Program-made: the position numbers and the translations under genes
Source of the DNA: Actinobacillus delphinicola
Lineage (GTDB): Bacteria; Pseudomonadota; Gammaproteobacteria; Enterobacterales; Pasteurellaceae
Direction: 5' to 3'
Length of the DNA: 64,000 nt
Assembly: GCF_900638385.1 (NCBI RefSeq)
Contig: NZ_LR134510.1
Span: 1,240,001 to 1,304,000, forward strand
Notes under the pieces: model-generated
What the model saw: the letters and a program-made list of their open reading frames with translations, nothing else
What the model was told of the DNA's origin: nothing
The model's database searches: none
Shown here: positions 19,648-27,793 of the stretch, piece by piece
Numbering within the stretch: position 1 is the first letter of the stretch
Layout of the letters: each line of letters starts with the position of its first letter

Positions 19648-21624
19648 ATGAACAATTCAAAACTGTATTATACCGCACGAGAATTATTAAGTTTAAATCT
19701 TAAAGACCTACCTATTACTGTAAAAGGAATCATTCAAAAAGCTAACAGAGAAAATTGGGTATCACGTCCAAGACAAGCAAGAGGTGGTGGCTACGAATAC
19801 GCCATAACTTCTCTCCCAAAAACAGTGCAAACCGCTCTGCGCCACAAATTGGCATCGGATTTAACGGAGAAACAACCGCAAGTACCTGTAGCTTTTGATG
19901 AACAAGCAGTACGAAATTTAAACCAAAAGCAACTATCCATCTCAGATGCACGTAATGTACTAGGACAGTATTTATTACTGCTCGAAGGGGGGCGCAAATG
20001 CGTACGCAATAAGGTGGTGGATACCTTTTTGGATAAACTCAAAGTGGGCGATTTACCACCACACATTATGGAAGCTATACGTAAAGCGAACGCTAGAAGT
20101 AAAGGCGAGGCAAAAATCAGTAAGCGCACATTGATGGATTGCCTACTCAACTACGAGAAAAGTCAAAGTACGGGGGAACGTGTACTTCGACAAGCACCTA
20201 AACGCCAAGGACGACCACAAACAGACGTAACTCAACTAGCATGGCTTCACGATTTCTTAACCTTTTACCGTGTGGCGCAAGGGGTGAAAGTGACCCACGC
20301 TTACCGCCGTTTTGAACGTGCGGTGAGCTACAAAGCCCCCAGTTTAAGCGCCGTGCAACGGGTGGTGGCGAAATTGCCTGAGATTTTCTTAGAAAAAGGG
20401 CGTTTGACAGGGGCGCAATACCGAGCCTTATTGCCTTGCGTGCGCCGTGATTGGTCGCAGTTGTCGTTATTTGACTGCTTTATCGGCGATGGTCACGGTT
20501 TCAAAGCCAAAGTGAAACACCCTGAACACGCACACGGATTTCAACCAGAAATTACGGCGTTGATTGATGGGCGTAGCCGTTTAATCGTGGGCTGGTCGGT
20601 GGCACAAAGTGAAAGCAGTCTTGCAGTAGCAGACGCCCTTCGCCACGCTATTCAAAACTGGGGAACGCCGTACATTTACTACTCCGATAACGGTGGTGGT
20701 GAAACCAACAAAACACTTGATGACGATGTAACGGGTATGTTGCCACGCTTAGGCATAAGCCACGAAACAGGCATTGCGGGCAATCCGCAAGGGCGAGGCA
20801 TTATTGAACGATTATGGCAAAGCACGCTCATTCCGCTGGCGAGAAGTTATGAAACCTACACAGGTTCAACAATGGACGGCAGTACTAAGCACCTGATTTA
20901 TCGCCGTATTGAAAGTGCGGTGAATGCCATTGAAAAAGGCAAGGAACTTTCGACCGAGCAACGCCGTTTTTATAAAAAAATGCCGCACTTTTTAGACTTC
21001 GTGGCAGACGTGGAACGCTGTTTTGCGGATTACAACAACCGTCCACATAGCAGTTTGCCGAAAAAAGACAACGGCGAGCATTTTAGCCCGCTTGAATACG
21101 CTAACTGGATTATGAAAGCAGAACGCATTACGCCAAGAAAATTGCACCCACTGGAAGAAGAGTTGTTATTCCGCCCTGAAACGGTACGCCAAGTGCGACG
21201 TGGTGAAATTGAACTGTTTACTAACCGTTATTTTTCCACGCAGTTGGCGACATACCACAACGAGAAAGTGCGAGTGCTATATGACATTCACGATCCAAGT
21301 TACGTATTCGTCAAAACAATGGACGGCGAATGGATTTGTAAAGCGGAACTAGACGGCAACAAAGTGGCGGCATTCCCACAATCGGTGGTGGAACGTGCCA
21401 AAGCGAAAAGTGTCGCCGCCCAAAATAAACGCCTACAAACACGTATTGAGCGTAATAACCGTGAACTCAACCCAGCCATTACGTTACAAGCAGACGATGA
21501 ACTACTGGAAAGCCTAGCTCGTAGCGAATTGCTAGAAATTGACCAAGAAGAACAACCGATTTTTTTAACCCAAGCAGAAAAAGACCACTGGGAACAACAA
21601 CACCGTAAGGCAGTAGGAGAATAA
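19648..21624 (+). CDS. A: Transposase A (MuA family)
   Basis: This is a 658-residue DDE recombinase that cuts the prophage ends and joins them to target DNA. The N-terminal ~70 residues are a Mu-type winged-helix domain (ARELLSLNL, IIQKANRENWVSRP). The rve core carries Asp281 in FIGDGHGF, Asp347 in YYSDNGGGE and Glu387 in GIIERLW. A basic C-terminal region for MuB contact follows. The RBS is weak. The gene is followed within 2 bp by the next gene. The GC content of its middle part is higher than that of the neighbouring small genes. Confidence 0.96.
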   Translation: MNNSKLYYTARELLSLNLKDLPITVKGIIQKANRENWVSRPRQARGGGYEYAITSLPKTVQTALRHKLASDLTEKQPQVPVAFDEQAVRNLNQKQLSISDARNVLGQYLLLLEGGRKCVRNKVVDTFLDKLKVGDLPPHIMEAIRKANARSKGEAKISKRTLMDCLLNYEKSQSTGERVLRQAPKRQGRPQTDVTQLAWLHDFLTFYRVAQGVKVTHAYRRFERAVSYKAPSLSAVQRVVAKLPEIFLEKGRLTGAQYRALLPCVRRDWSQLSLFDCFIGDGHGFKAKVKHPEHAHGFQPEITALIDGRSRLIVGWSVAQSESSLAVADALRHAIQNWGTPYIYYSDNGGGETNKTLDDDVTGMLPRLGISHETGIAGNPQGRGIIERLWQSTLIPLARSYETYTGSTMDGSTKHLIYRRIESAVNAIEKGKELSTEQRRFYKKMPHFLDFVADVERCFADYNNRPHSSLPKKDNGEHFSPLEYANWIMKAERITPRKLHPLEEELLFRPETVRQVRRGEIELFTNRYFSTQLATYHNEKVRVLYDIHDPSYVFVKTMDGEWICKAELDGNKVAAFPQSVVERAKAKSVAAQNKRLQTRIERNNRELNPAITLQADDELLESLARSELLEIDQEEQPIFLTQAEKDHWEQQHRKAVGE

Positions 21625-21626
21625 CA

Positions 21627-21989
21627 ATGAACTTAGTTAAATCAAGCAACCTTAATCATGTTTGTCGTGAGCTTCAGTTGAATATTGACGGGCTTTCTGA
21701 GCGCGTAATTGTGAACATCGTTTTTCCAGATGCACCATTGCCGAATCTGATAGAAACAGATCACGCACCTCTTCAAGGCGACGAGCTGTACGCGTTCGTC
21801 GGTCGTAAGCCGGCATTTTTACAAATGCTCGCTCAACAGCTGCTTGATAATCTGCAAGCCAGTCTTCCTGCTGAGTTGCAAGATCTAGTGACAATTCAAG
21901 CAAGAGATGAATTAAAAAGTCCGATTGTGCCTGTAAAAGTAGTACACGGTCTTCAAGCCATTGCAGACGTTGATCAGTCGTCATTGTAA
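21627..21989 (+). CDS. Hypothetical early protein, 120 residues (fully overlapped by an antisense frame)
   Basis: The start follows GTAGGAGAATAACA, a strong RBS, 2 bp after the A stop codon. The product (MNLVKSSNLNHVCRELQLNI...) has no motif I recognise. An antisense frame (21652-21984) covers it almost exactly and also has a good RBS. Either one, or both, could be real. Operon position favours this one; amino acid composition slightly favours the other. Confidence 0.5.
   Translation: MNLVKSSNLNHVCRELQLNIDGLSERVIVNIVFPDAPLPNLIETDHAPLQGDELYAFVGRKPAFLQMLAQQLLDNLQASLPAELQDLVTIQARDELKSPIVPVKVVHGLQAIADVDQSSL
21652..21984 (-). CDS. Hypothetical antisense protein, 110 residues
   Basis: On the minus strand ATG 21984 is preceded by AAGGGGATTACA. 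The product is hydrophilic and helix-rich (QRLQWLEDRVLLLQAQ, LATQQEDWLADYQAAVERAF, TRTARRLEEVRDLF), which looks like a true protein. Third codon positions are ~70 percent A/T, similar to phage genes. It runs against the early operon. Confidence 0.4.
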   Translation of the reverse strand: MTTDQRLQWLEDRVLLLQAQSDFLIHLLLELSLDLATQQEDWLADYQAAVERAFVKMPAYDRRTRTARRLEEVRDLFLSDSAMVHLEKRCSQLRAQKARQYSTEAHDKHD

Positions 21990-22006
21990 TCCCCTTATAA
22001 CGCTAT

Positions 22007-22034
22007 TTTAAACAACCATTAAAACCATTTTACA
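22007..22034. repeat. Phased TTTAAA-type array 1
   Basis: TTTAAA (22007), ATTAAA (22018) and TTTACA (22029) begin exactly 11 bp apart in the gap after the 120-residue gene. See the finding on phased arrays. Confidence 0.55.
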
Positions 22035-22049
22035 ACATAGGAGAACCCA

Positions 22050-22202
22050 ATGAAAACCATCAACCTAGAGGCCCCAGCGTACTTAGACCCATTAGTACAA
22101 GTGCAAATCAACGCTTACGCAGAGAAAAACCGCCAAGAACAAAAACGTAAAAGCACCTTACGTTACCGCTTAAAAATGAAGTGGCTAAAACTTCTAGGCT
22201 AA
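22050..22202 (+). CDS. Small basic protein, 50 residues
   Basis: The start ATG 22050 follows ATAGGAGA. The product MKTINLEAPAYLDPLVQVQI continues into a Lys/Arg-rich tail (RQEQKRKSTLRYRLKMKWLK). The function is unknown. It lies in the early operon between A and B. Confidence 0.65.
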   Translation: MKTINLEAPAYLDPLVQVQINAYAEKNRQEQKRKSTLRYRLKMKWLKLLG

Positions 22203-22209
22203 CCCAACA

Positions 22210-22297
22210 AAGGGGGCTTGCCCCCTTATCTACCCCAGTAGCCACGACGAAATTTTTAAAAGAATTTTAAATAAAATTTTTTCAAAAATTCCGACCT
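22210..22297. repeat. Early-operon intergenic repeat, copy 1 (G-hairpin plus AT tract plus CCGAC)
   Basis: The hairpin AAGGGGG/CCCCCTT (22210-22227) is followed ~45 bp later by an AT-rich segment ending TTCCGACCT (to 22297). A close relative lies at 25236-25303 in the same order. There is no proper T run at the hairpin, so it is more likely an attenuator or mRNA processing element than a full terminator. Confidence 0.5.
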
Positions 22298-22368
22298 AGC
22301 AAACTAGCAGGAACAAACTCCAGCCACAACGTGGCTAACAAGCGAAGGCAAAACAAAAGGAAAACCTA

Positions 22369-23247
22369 ATGAACCAAAACGCACTAAAACAATTTATGGA
22401 AACCTACAACTGGGGGCAAAAACAAGTAGCACAGCATTTTGGCAAATCCATTTCTACGGTTAGCCAATATCTACGAGGCCTGTATAACGGCGATGTGAGC
22501 GAATTAGACCGTAAAGTAGACGAATTGATAGCCCTTTATACCGAAAAAGCAACGGTGAAGTATAACGAACATTTTGTACCTACACTTGTGGCAAAAATTG
22601 GGTTTGAAACTATCCGTTATGCTCATGCTAGTGCAGATATTAACGTGATTTACGGTGCCGCAGGTATTGGTAAAACCCAGTTACTCAAACAGTACGCCAA
22701 AGAACACAGCAGTGCAGTCTTGATTGAAGTCGATCCAAGTTGCACACCAAAAGTATTGCTCACGCAAATTTGCGAAAAAATCGGTGCAACAGCACGTGGC
22801 AGTAACCACGACTTACTCGCTGCCATTTTAGACAAACTCGAAAATAGTGATCGAGTGTTGTTGGTAGACGAGGCGGAGTTGTTAAACACTCGCTCTCTCG
22901 AATTTCTACGCCGTATTCACGACAAGGCAAATATTGGTGTAGTGCTTGCTGGAATGCCACGTTTATTAGTGAATCTACAAGGCAAAAATAACGAGTTAGC
23001 CCAACTTTATAGCCGCGTAGGAACAGCCCAAAACTTAGGGCAAGCCTTAAACGATGATGATATGGCGTTACTAATTGAACAAACACTTGGCACCAATGAA
23101 TTTAACGCTCCACTAATGAAAGCCGCCAAAGGAAATGCAAGACGTTTATCAAAACTTATTCGAGGCGTAGTTCGCACCGCAAAACTCAATGAACGTCCAA
23201 TCAACGAGGCATTAATTCAACAATTTAGTAAAAAACTCATTAACTAG
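22369..23247 (+). CDS. B: Target-DNA activator B (MuB family AAA+ ATPase)
   Basis: The 292-residue protein delivers target DNA to transposase A. An N-terminal HTH (WGQKQVAQHFGKSISTVSQYL) precedes an AAA+ core with Walker A GAAGIGKTQ (~residues 96-104) and Walker B RVLLVDEAE (~165-173). A C-terminal domain with KGNARRLSKLIRG follows. Length and layout match MuB. Confidence 0.94.
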   Translation: MNQNALKQFMETYNWGQKQVAQHFGKSISTVSQYLRGLYNGDVSELDRKVDELIALYTEKATVKYNEHFVPTLVAKIGFETIRYAHASADINVIYGAAGIGKTQLLKQYAKEHSSAVLIEVDPSCTPKVLLTQICEKIGATARGSNHDLLAAILDKLENSDRVLLVDEAELLNTRSLEFLRRIHDKANIGVVLAGMPRLLVNLQGKNNELAQLYSRVGTAQNLGQALNDDDMALLIEQTLGTNEFNAPLMKAAKGNARRLSKLIRGVVRTAKLNERPINEALIQQFSKKLIN

Positions 23248-23259
23248 GAGGATAAAGCA

Positions 23260-23709
23260 ATGCAAGCAAAACAACTGACTGATGAAACGACAGTAAAACT
23301 AAATAGATGCGGTGATTTATCAGATATTTGCGACCTCTTACAAGTTGCCATCTATCAAGAACTCGACGGATACAAAAATCAAGCAAGCATCACAATTAAG
23401 GAAGGTATTGAAAAATTAACACAGCTTTTAACGGCACAACAAATGAATGAAAAAATAGAAACTGATGATCTTGGTCTGTTTGCTGCCTTCGCATGTGATA
23501 AAGCACTTTTTGAAAATAACAACGAAGATTACTTTATTGCAGGTTTCATTGCTGTTCTTGATTTTATGAAATTATATGAAACCTGTTTAGCAAGTTCTAG
23601 AGTTACTTTTTCTAAAGAAATAGCAGAAATTTCTAAACAAATTAAAGAAAATTTTGAAGCTAATAAACAAGAGCATTTAAGAACGATTGAGGGGGGAGAA
23701 ACAAAATGA
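23260..23709 (+). CDS. Hypothetical phage protein, 149 residues
   Basis: The start follows ACTAGGAGG. The acidic, helical product (QAKQLTDETTVKLNRCGDLS, then FACDKALFENNNEDYFIAGF) resembles nothing I can name. It overlaps the next gene by 4 bp, so it belongs to the early operon. Confidence 0.72.
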   Translation: MQAKQLTDETTVKLNRCGDLSDICDLLQVAIYQELDGYKNQASITIKEGIEKLTQLLTAQQMNEKIETDDLGLFAAFACDKALFENNNEDYFIAGFIAVLDFMKLYETCLASSRVTFSKEIAEISKQIKENFEANKQEHLRTIEGGETK

Positions 23710-24032
23710 TGAATACGCAACATCAAATAGTAGCACGAATTAAATGGGGATGCTCTCAAAACCGTGAGATGTACTATCAACAAATTAAAATTCAGCAAGC
23801 AATTAAATGGCTAACTGTAAATAGATTACAGGTAATTAACGTGAATATTGTTTCTCCACACTGTGTACGAATTGAAGTTTTAGGATCTTTTAATGCCTTA
23901 CAAGTCGCACTACGAACAACACAAGATCCGTTATATGGACGGGTGTTCAATGGTAAAGAATATTTTAATTTGTACGAATTTATGATCCCAGATAACGAAA
24001 GCATTACTGTTCATTTTCGCCGTAAGCAATAA
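23709..24032 (+). CDS. Hypothetical phage protein, 107 residues
   Basis: The RBS GGGGGGAGAAACAAA precedes ATG 23706 and 23709. The product (MNTQHQIVARIKWGCSQNRE) is rich in beta-forming residues and ends FRRKQ. The function is unknown. Confidence 0.7.
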   Translation: MNTQHQIVARIKWGCSQNREMYYQQIKIQQAIKWLTVNRLQVINVNIVSPHCVRIEVLGSFNALQVALRTTQDPLYGRVFNGKEYFNLYEFMIPDNESITVHFRRKQ

Positions 24033-24051
24033 ACAAAAGCAGGGTTACCTG

Positions 24052-24095
24052 CTTTTCAAAAGGGTTTTAAGGTTCCTTAAAGTCCTTTTGAAAAG
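24052..24095. repeat. 44 bp imperfect palindrome upstream of gam
   Basis: Two 21 bp arms matching at 19 positions (CTTTTCAAAAGG...TTTTAAGG and its inverse) flank a 2 bp centre. It lies in the 95 bp gap before gam. It could be an RNA hairpin that regulates gam, or a protein-binding site. Confidence 0.7.
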
Positions 24096-24127
24096 TATCA
24101 AATCAAGCCAAAACTAAGGAGCAATCT

Positions 24128-24646
24128 ATGGCAAAACCAACCAAAGTACGGTTGAAAAAACCAGCACTCACTGAAACCATTCACTGTCGTGAAGAGGTAG
24201 AAGTAGCAATTACTAAAATTGGTAACTTGCAGCGTGAATACTTACGTTTACAAGTACAACAGAATGATGAAATCGCCCAAATTACTGACCATTACGCCCC
24301 AAAATTATTGGCGTACAAGGAACAAATTACCCATTTGCAAGACGCCGTGCAAGCGTGGTGTGAGGCAAATCGAGCGGAACTTACTCAAAACGGCAAGAGT
24401 AAAACTGCGAAATTCAACACTGGTAACGTGCAATGGCGACAATGTCCGCCAAGCGTAATAGCACGTGGCATACCAACCATTTTGGAAAATTTAAAACTTT
24501 TAGGGTTAAGTCGTTTTATTCGCAATAAGGAAGAGATCAACAAGGAAGCAATGTTACTAGAACCTGATCTCGCTAACACTGTAAACGGTATCAGTATTAA
24601 ACAGGGAGTAGAAGACTTTGTAATTACTCCTTTTGAACAACAATAG
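24128..24646 (+). CDS. gam: Gam, host exonuclease inhibitor
   Basis: This 172-residue Mu Gam-family protein binds double-stranded DNA ends, as Ku does, and shields them from RecBCD. A long coiled coil occupies residues ~20-80. The conserved C-terminal region includes LKLLGLSRFIRNKEEINKEA and the GISIKQGVEDFVI tail. The RBS CTAAGGAG is good. Confidence 0.92.
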   Translation: MAKPTKVRLKKPALTETIHCREEVEVAITKIGNLQREYLRLQVQQNDEIAQITDHYAPKLLAYKEQITHLQDAVQAWCEANRAELTQNGKSKTAKFNTGNVQWRQCPPSVIARGIPTILENLKLLGLSRFIRNKEEINKEAMLLEPDLANTVNGISIKQGVEDFVITPFEQQ

Positions 24647-24658
24647 TAGGGATAGAAA

Positions 24659-24874
24659 ATGAAAAAATTAACTGAAGCAGAAGAGCAAGAATATTTAGAA
24701 GAAATGCAAAAAGCCTATCCACTCGCTGTGAGATGTTTAGCAGTTTTTGCACAAGAGGCAATTGAAGTAGGTTTACTTAGTGAAAATCCAACATTGGAAA
24801 ACGATTTGCAACGTGCGGTTGATATTATTAAACAGGCGAAAGATATAGTTGCCACTTGCCAATTCGTTGGCTAG
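24659..24874 (+). CDS. Small acidic phage protein, 71 residues
   Basis: This is a helical product (MKKLTEAEEQEYLEEMQKAY...) of unknown function, 12 bp after gam and in the same early operon. Confidence 0.65.
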   Translation: MKKLTEAEEQEYLEEMQKAYPLAVRCLAVFAQEAIEVGLLSENPTLENDLQRAVDIIKQAKDIVATCQFVG

Positions 24875-24881
24875 ACCTAAT

Positions 24882-24903
24882 ACAAGGGGAGGGACCCCCT
24901 TGT
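24882..24903. other. Hairpin between early genes
   Basis: ACAAGGGG (24882-24889) and CCCCTTGT (24896-24903) form an 8 bp stem with loop AGGGAC. No T run follows. It is similar in place and G-rich character to the hairpins at 22210 and 25236. Confidence 0.5.
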
Positions 24904-24984
24904 AGACAGAAACCAATGAAAGTAAAACCTGTAGAAGACTTTGGAAATATTCATTTAAAAAAACAAACAATAGGGAAAATAAAA

Positions 24985-25227
24985 ATGGACGAAAAAGAAA
25001 CATATCAGTGGGCAATGAGAACAGTCGTAAAATTTTTTAAAACGTTATTAGGTAAATATGTTTTTAAAGGCATATCTAATCAATACAAGGAGGCAGTGAT
25101 ATATGTATGTGTACAATTATTATTAGACAATAGAAAGGTTTTAAACGACTTACCCAAGGAAGATCAGCAGATCTTGTTGCGTGCAATCAAAATTATACAA
25201 GAAAAGAATAATCCTAAGTGTAAATAA
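24985..25227 (+). CDS. Hypothetical phage protein, 80 residues
   Basis: ATG 24985 (MDEKETYQWAMRTVVKFFKT) follows TAGGGAAAATAAAA. The frame is open further upstream, but the upstream ATGs overlap the hairpin and lack a better RBS. The function is unknown. Confidence 0.6.
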   Translation: MDEKETYQWAMRTVVKFFKTLLGKYVFKGISNQYKEAVIYVCVQLLLDNRKVLNDLPKEDQQILLRAIKIIQEKNNPKCK

Positions 25228-25235
25228 AAATTAAT

Positions 25236-25303
25236 AAAGGGGATGCCCCCTTCTCGAAATTTTTGAAAGTATTTTTATTAAAATTTTTTCACAAATTCCG
25301 ACT
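25236..25303. repeat. Early-operon intergenic repeat, copy 2
   Basis: AAAGGGG/CCCCTT hairpin (25236-25252), then an AT-rich tract ending AAATTCCGACT at 25303. This is the same arrangement as 22210-22297, just before an RBS and gene. Confidence 0.5.
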
Positions 25304-25319
25304 GAATAAGGAGATAAAA

Positions 25320-25733
25320 ATGCAAAGAAAATCACTCATAACAAAAATTCATATTGGTAAAAAAGAACTCAATCTTGATGATGATACTTATCGTTTTTTA
25401 TTAAATCGTATTACAAGTAAAACAAGTTGTAAGGATATGACTATACCCGAATTAAATTTAGTATTAAATACGATGAAAAAAGCGGGTTTTAAACCAAATG
25501 CAAAAAAATATAAACGTCCAACTATTGGCGCTAATGAAAAATTATGCCAAAGCTATTTAAATAAAATTGAAGCAATGATCTCAGATAATAAATTAAGTTG
25601 GGAATACGCTACAGGAATTTGTCGCAAAGCAGTAAAAAAACAACGATTACAGTGGTGTACGAGTGAAGAATTGTACACTGTCATTCAAATTCTAGCATCC
25701 CACCTACATAGACAAGGTAAGCGAGTAAAATAA
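25320..25733 (+). CDS. GemA/Gp16-family regulatory protein (DUF1018)
   Basis: The 137-residue product begins MQRKSLITKIHIGKKELNLD and contains DDDTYRFLLNRITSK, CKDMTIPELNLVLNTMKKAG and a C-terminal RLQWCTSEELYTVIQILASH. This matches the Mu gp16/GemA family, which in Mu modulates host gene expression. The RBS AAGGAGATAAAA fixes the start. It overlaps mor by 1 bp. Confidence 0.82.
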   Translation: MQRKSLITKIHIGKKELNLDDDTYRFLLNRITSKTSCKDMTIPELNLVLNTMKKAGFKPNAKKYKRPTIGANEKLCQSYLNKIEAMISDNKLSWEYATGICRKAVKKQRLQWCTSEELYTVIQILASHLHRQGKRVK

Positions 25734-26155
25734 TGAATTTAAGTTTTGTTGAAGAATATTTACCACCAATTATTAAAGAAATGATTGATGTAATGGGATT
25801 AGAACTTACAGAAAAATTAGTGGAAAATTTTGGTGGTACAACATTTAATTTTTCTAACGGGAATGTATATTATCAACGTTTGAAAGAAAAACTTGGTGAA
25901 AATAATGCGGCACGGTTTTATCATTATTTTCAATGTGAAAAAATCTATATTCCCCAATGTAAACGAGCATTACAGGAGCTTAAAAAGTTTCGATTTTACC
26001 GTGATTTTTGCTATTTGACTGACACTGAAGGTAAAAGTGCTAGAATTGCTATGATTGAGCTTTGCCCTAAATATAAAATTAGCGATCGTTATGGTTGGAA
26101 AATTATATCTTCAATGCGTCACCATTCACCACAAGGGGATTTATTTGCTCGCTGA
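25733..26155 (+). CDS. mor: Mor-type middle transcription activator
   Basis: This is a 140-residue Mor/C-family protein. The N-terminal dimerisation part includes LTEKLVENFGGTTFNF, and a C-terminal HTH spans SARIAMIELCPKYKISDRYG. In Mu, Mor switches on middle transcription. Here it is the last gene before a strong terminator and the lysis genes, so it probably activates a promoter downstream of that terminator. Confidence 0.85.
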   Translation: MNLSFVEEYLPPIIKEMIDVMGLELTEKLVENFGGTTFNFSNGNVYYQRLKEKLGENNAARFYHYFQCEKIYIPQCKRALQELKKFRFYRDFCYLTDTEGKSARIAMIELCPKYKISDRYGWKIISSMRHHSPQGDLFAR

Positions 26156-26191
26156 ACACCCTCATCACGTATTCATATTCAATTACCTTTA

Positions 26192-26223
26192 AACTCGCTT
26201 TAAATACTAATTAAAGCGAGTTT
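26192..26223 (+). terminator. Early operon terminator
   Basis: AACTCGCTTTAA (26192-26203) and TTAAAGCGAGTT (26211-26222) form a perfect 12 bp stem with a 7 nt loop and a T run, immediately before the amidase start. Confidence 0.92.
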
Positions 26224-26227
26224 TTTA

Positions 26228-26707
26228 ATGGAAAAAATTAACTATATTGTAATCCATTGTGCGGCGACGCAAAATGGTAAAAAGTTATCCCATAATGCTG
26301 CAACTGCATCTCAAATCATTGATGGCTGGCATCAAGAACGTGGCTTTCACCGTTCGGTGCAAGCTCGTCATTATTTCAATTATGAATTAGCCGCTATCGG
26401 TTATCACTTCGTCATCGATACGGACGGTCAACAATACACTGGACGTGCTATCTGGGAACAAGGCGCCCATGTTAAAGGCTGGAATGAAAATTCTTTAGGG
26501 ATTTGTCTAGTAGGTACTGACAAATTTACACGTCAGCAATGGCATGCCCTCGCACGTCTCTTAGATAAATTGAAAGACAAATATCCTAACGCCCAAATTG
26601 TAGGGCATAGAGATTTTCCAAACGTCCACAAAAGTTGCCCTGGTTTCAGTGTGAAAGATTATTTATTCGATATGGATAAGGTGGTTAACGCCCATTTGTG
26701 TGAATAG
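26228..26707 (+). CDS. Endolysin, N-acetylmuramoyl-L-alanine amidase
   Basis: This is a 159-residue amidase_2 (T7 lysozyme-like) enzyme. Zinc ligands sit in IVIHCAA and GHRDFPNVHKSCPGF. There is no signal peptide, so release depends on the holin. The start lies directly after the terminator with almost no 5' leader, so its promoter would have to overlap the terminator, or else read-through supplies it. Confidence 0.93.
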   Translation: MEKINYIVIHCAATQNGKKLSHNAATASQIIDGWHQERGFHRSVQARHYFNYELAAIGYHFVIDTDGQQYTGRAIWEQGAHVKGWNENSLGICLVGTDKFTRQQWHALARLLDKLKDKYPNAQIVGHRDFPNVHKSCPGFSVKDYLFDMDKVVNAHLCE

Positions 26708-26724
26708 TTTTAAAAGGAAATTTA

Positions 26725-26955
26725 ATGAAAGAACTTATTACCAATGGTGATGGTCGCTTGTCGACTACAGCATTTATTCAATTCGGCGGTGCATTACTAA
26801 TGGCAGCCATTTTAGTGTACGCAGTGTACTTAGACCGTTCCTATGTAGGCGAATTATACATAACATTCGCCGCCTTTTGCGGTGGAGGCGCTGCCACAAA
26901 AGGGTTTGCCCAAGCAATCCAGCGTAGAGATAGACCAGAATATAAGGGTGAATGA
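26725..26955 (+). CDS. Putative holin (DUF2644-like)
   Basis: The 76-residue protein has two hydrophobic segments (GGALLMAAILVYAVYL and ELYITFAAFCGGGAA) and a charged tail. This type occurs beside phage endolysins in Pasteurellaceae. The holin role is inferred from position and topology. Confidence 0.7.
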   Translation: MKELITNGDGRLSTTAFIQFGGALLMAAILVYAVYLDRSYVGELYITFAAFCGGGAATKGFAQAIQRRDRPEYKGE

Positions 26956-27212
26956 TGGGAATGATGGTTACCTATGCAATGACAGGATGCTTGGGACTTA
27001 TCTTAGTGATGAGTTTAATTATATGGGTTTTACGATCTAAAAATACACATTTAAAACAAGAAAATTATGAATTAAAACGGCATCTAAATCTCATCCAAAA
27101 GGAGTTAGACAATGCAATGTTGGCAAAAAAAATTAATCAAACTAACCGTACTTTGTCTGATGACGATGTTGATAACAAATTGCAAAACAGTGGATATTTT
27201 AGAAGTGAATAA
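26952..27212 (+). CDS. Putative inner-membrane spanin, Rz-like (DUF2681-like)
   Basis: This is an 86-residue type II membrane protein: one N-terminal membrane segment (CLGLILVMSLIIWVL), then a long coiled coil. The next gene is nested out of frame in its 3' half and encodes a lipoprotein, which is the classical Rz/Rz1 layout. It overlaps the holin gene by 4 bp. Confidence 0.75.
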   Translation: MMGMMVTYAMTGCLGLILVMSLIIWVLRSKNTHLKQENYELKRHLNLIQKELDNAMLAKKINQTNRTLSDDDVDNKLQNSGYFRSE

Positions 27213-27336
27213 CTGTGCAAGTTTCAGGCTTATTTATGCAAGTAAGAAAGATACGACCGACACAAAACGCCAAATTCTAACCCATAATCAAATTTATGAA
27301 AAAATTTGCGGTAAACAAGGTAAGAAAAATGAGTGA
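27112..27336 (+). CDS. Putative outer-membrane spanin lipoprotein, Rz1-like
   Basis: This 74-residue product starts inside the Rz-like gene in another frame, with its own AAGGAG RBS 7 bp upstream. A lipoprotein signal with lipobox LITNC (Cys ~24) is present. With the preceding protein it would fuse inner and outer membranes during lysis. Confidence 0.78.
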   Translation: MQCWQKKLIKLTVLCLMTMLITNCKTVDILEVNNCASFRLIYASKKDTTDTKRQILTHNQIYEKICGKQGKKNE

Positions 27337-27565
27337 GATACTGATGTGGCTTAAAGAATACTGGGGATTTTTAGTGGGGATCATTACTGTTGTTAGCCCT
27401 TTCGTCTGGTTAAAACTCGATGCACGTTATGCCAAGAAAAATGATCTACATGAACTACGGCAATCGTTGTTGCGCATTGAAAAAACGATGACGACCCTCG
27501 AAGTTCACATACAAAAAAGCCAAGAAATTTTAAATATGCTAATGAAAAAGGAGCTAAACAAATGA
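27329..27565 (+). CDS. DUF2730-like small phage membrane protein
   Basis: ATG 27329 (MSEILMWLKEYWGFLVGIIT) follows AAGGTAAGAAAA. One membrane segment is followed by a coiled coil (ELRQSLLRIEKTMTTLEVHI). It resembles the DUF2730 proteins of Mu-like phages. The function is unknown. It overlaps both neighbours. Confidence 0.7.
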   Translation: MSEILMWLKEYWGFLVGIITVVSPFVWLKLDARYAKKNDLHELRQSLLRIEKTMTTLEVHIQKSQEILNMLMKKELNK

Positions 27566-27792
27566 ACAATGACAAACTTGATGAATTATTATCGCTTACT
27601 CGTGAGATTCATCATAGTGTAACGGAACAAGAAACCGCTATTGTCAATTTACGTAAGGAAATGGGTAGCTTACGTGAACTTATTGATCAAATGGAAAAAC
27701 GTAATCGAAAACAAGCCTTATTAGCAGGTGGTTTAGGCGGTGGGATTGCTGCCATTGGGTTTGAACTGATTCGTATGAAATTAGGGGGATAA
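27562..27792 (+). CDS. Small phage protein with C-terminal membrane segment
   Basis: The 76-residue product has an N-terminal coiled coil (LDELLSLTREIHHSVTEQET) and a glycine-rich hydrophobic tail (LLAGGLGGGIAAIGFELI). The function is unknown. It overlaps its upstream neighbour by 4 bp. Confidence 0.68.
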   Translation: MNNDKLDELLSLTREIHHSVTEQETAIVNLRKEMGSLRELIDQMEKRNRKQALLAGGLGGGIAAIGFELIRMKLGG

Positions 27793-27793
27793 T

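Noticed and set aside
20910-20930. AAAGTGCGGT, the Haemophilus uptake core, within the transposase gene
   Set aside because: A single copy in phage DNA, expected by chance, and none was found by eye in the host part, so not evidence of the Haemophilus dialect here.
24291-24310. ACGCCCCAAAATT in gam and ACGCCCCAATG near 47368
   Set aside because: They share only the core or part of the tract with the host repeat and lack the AATTTTC portion; treated as chance matches.
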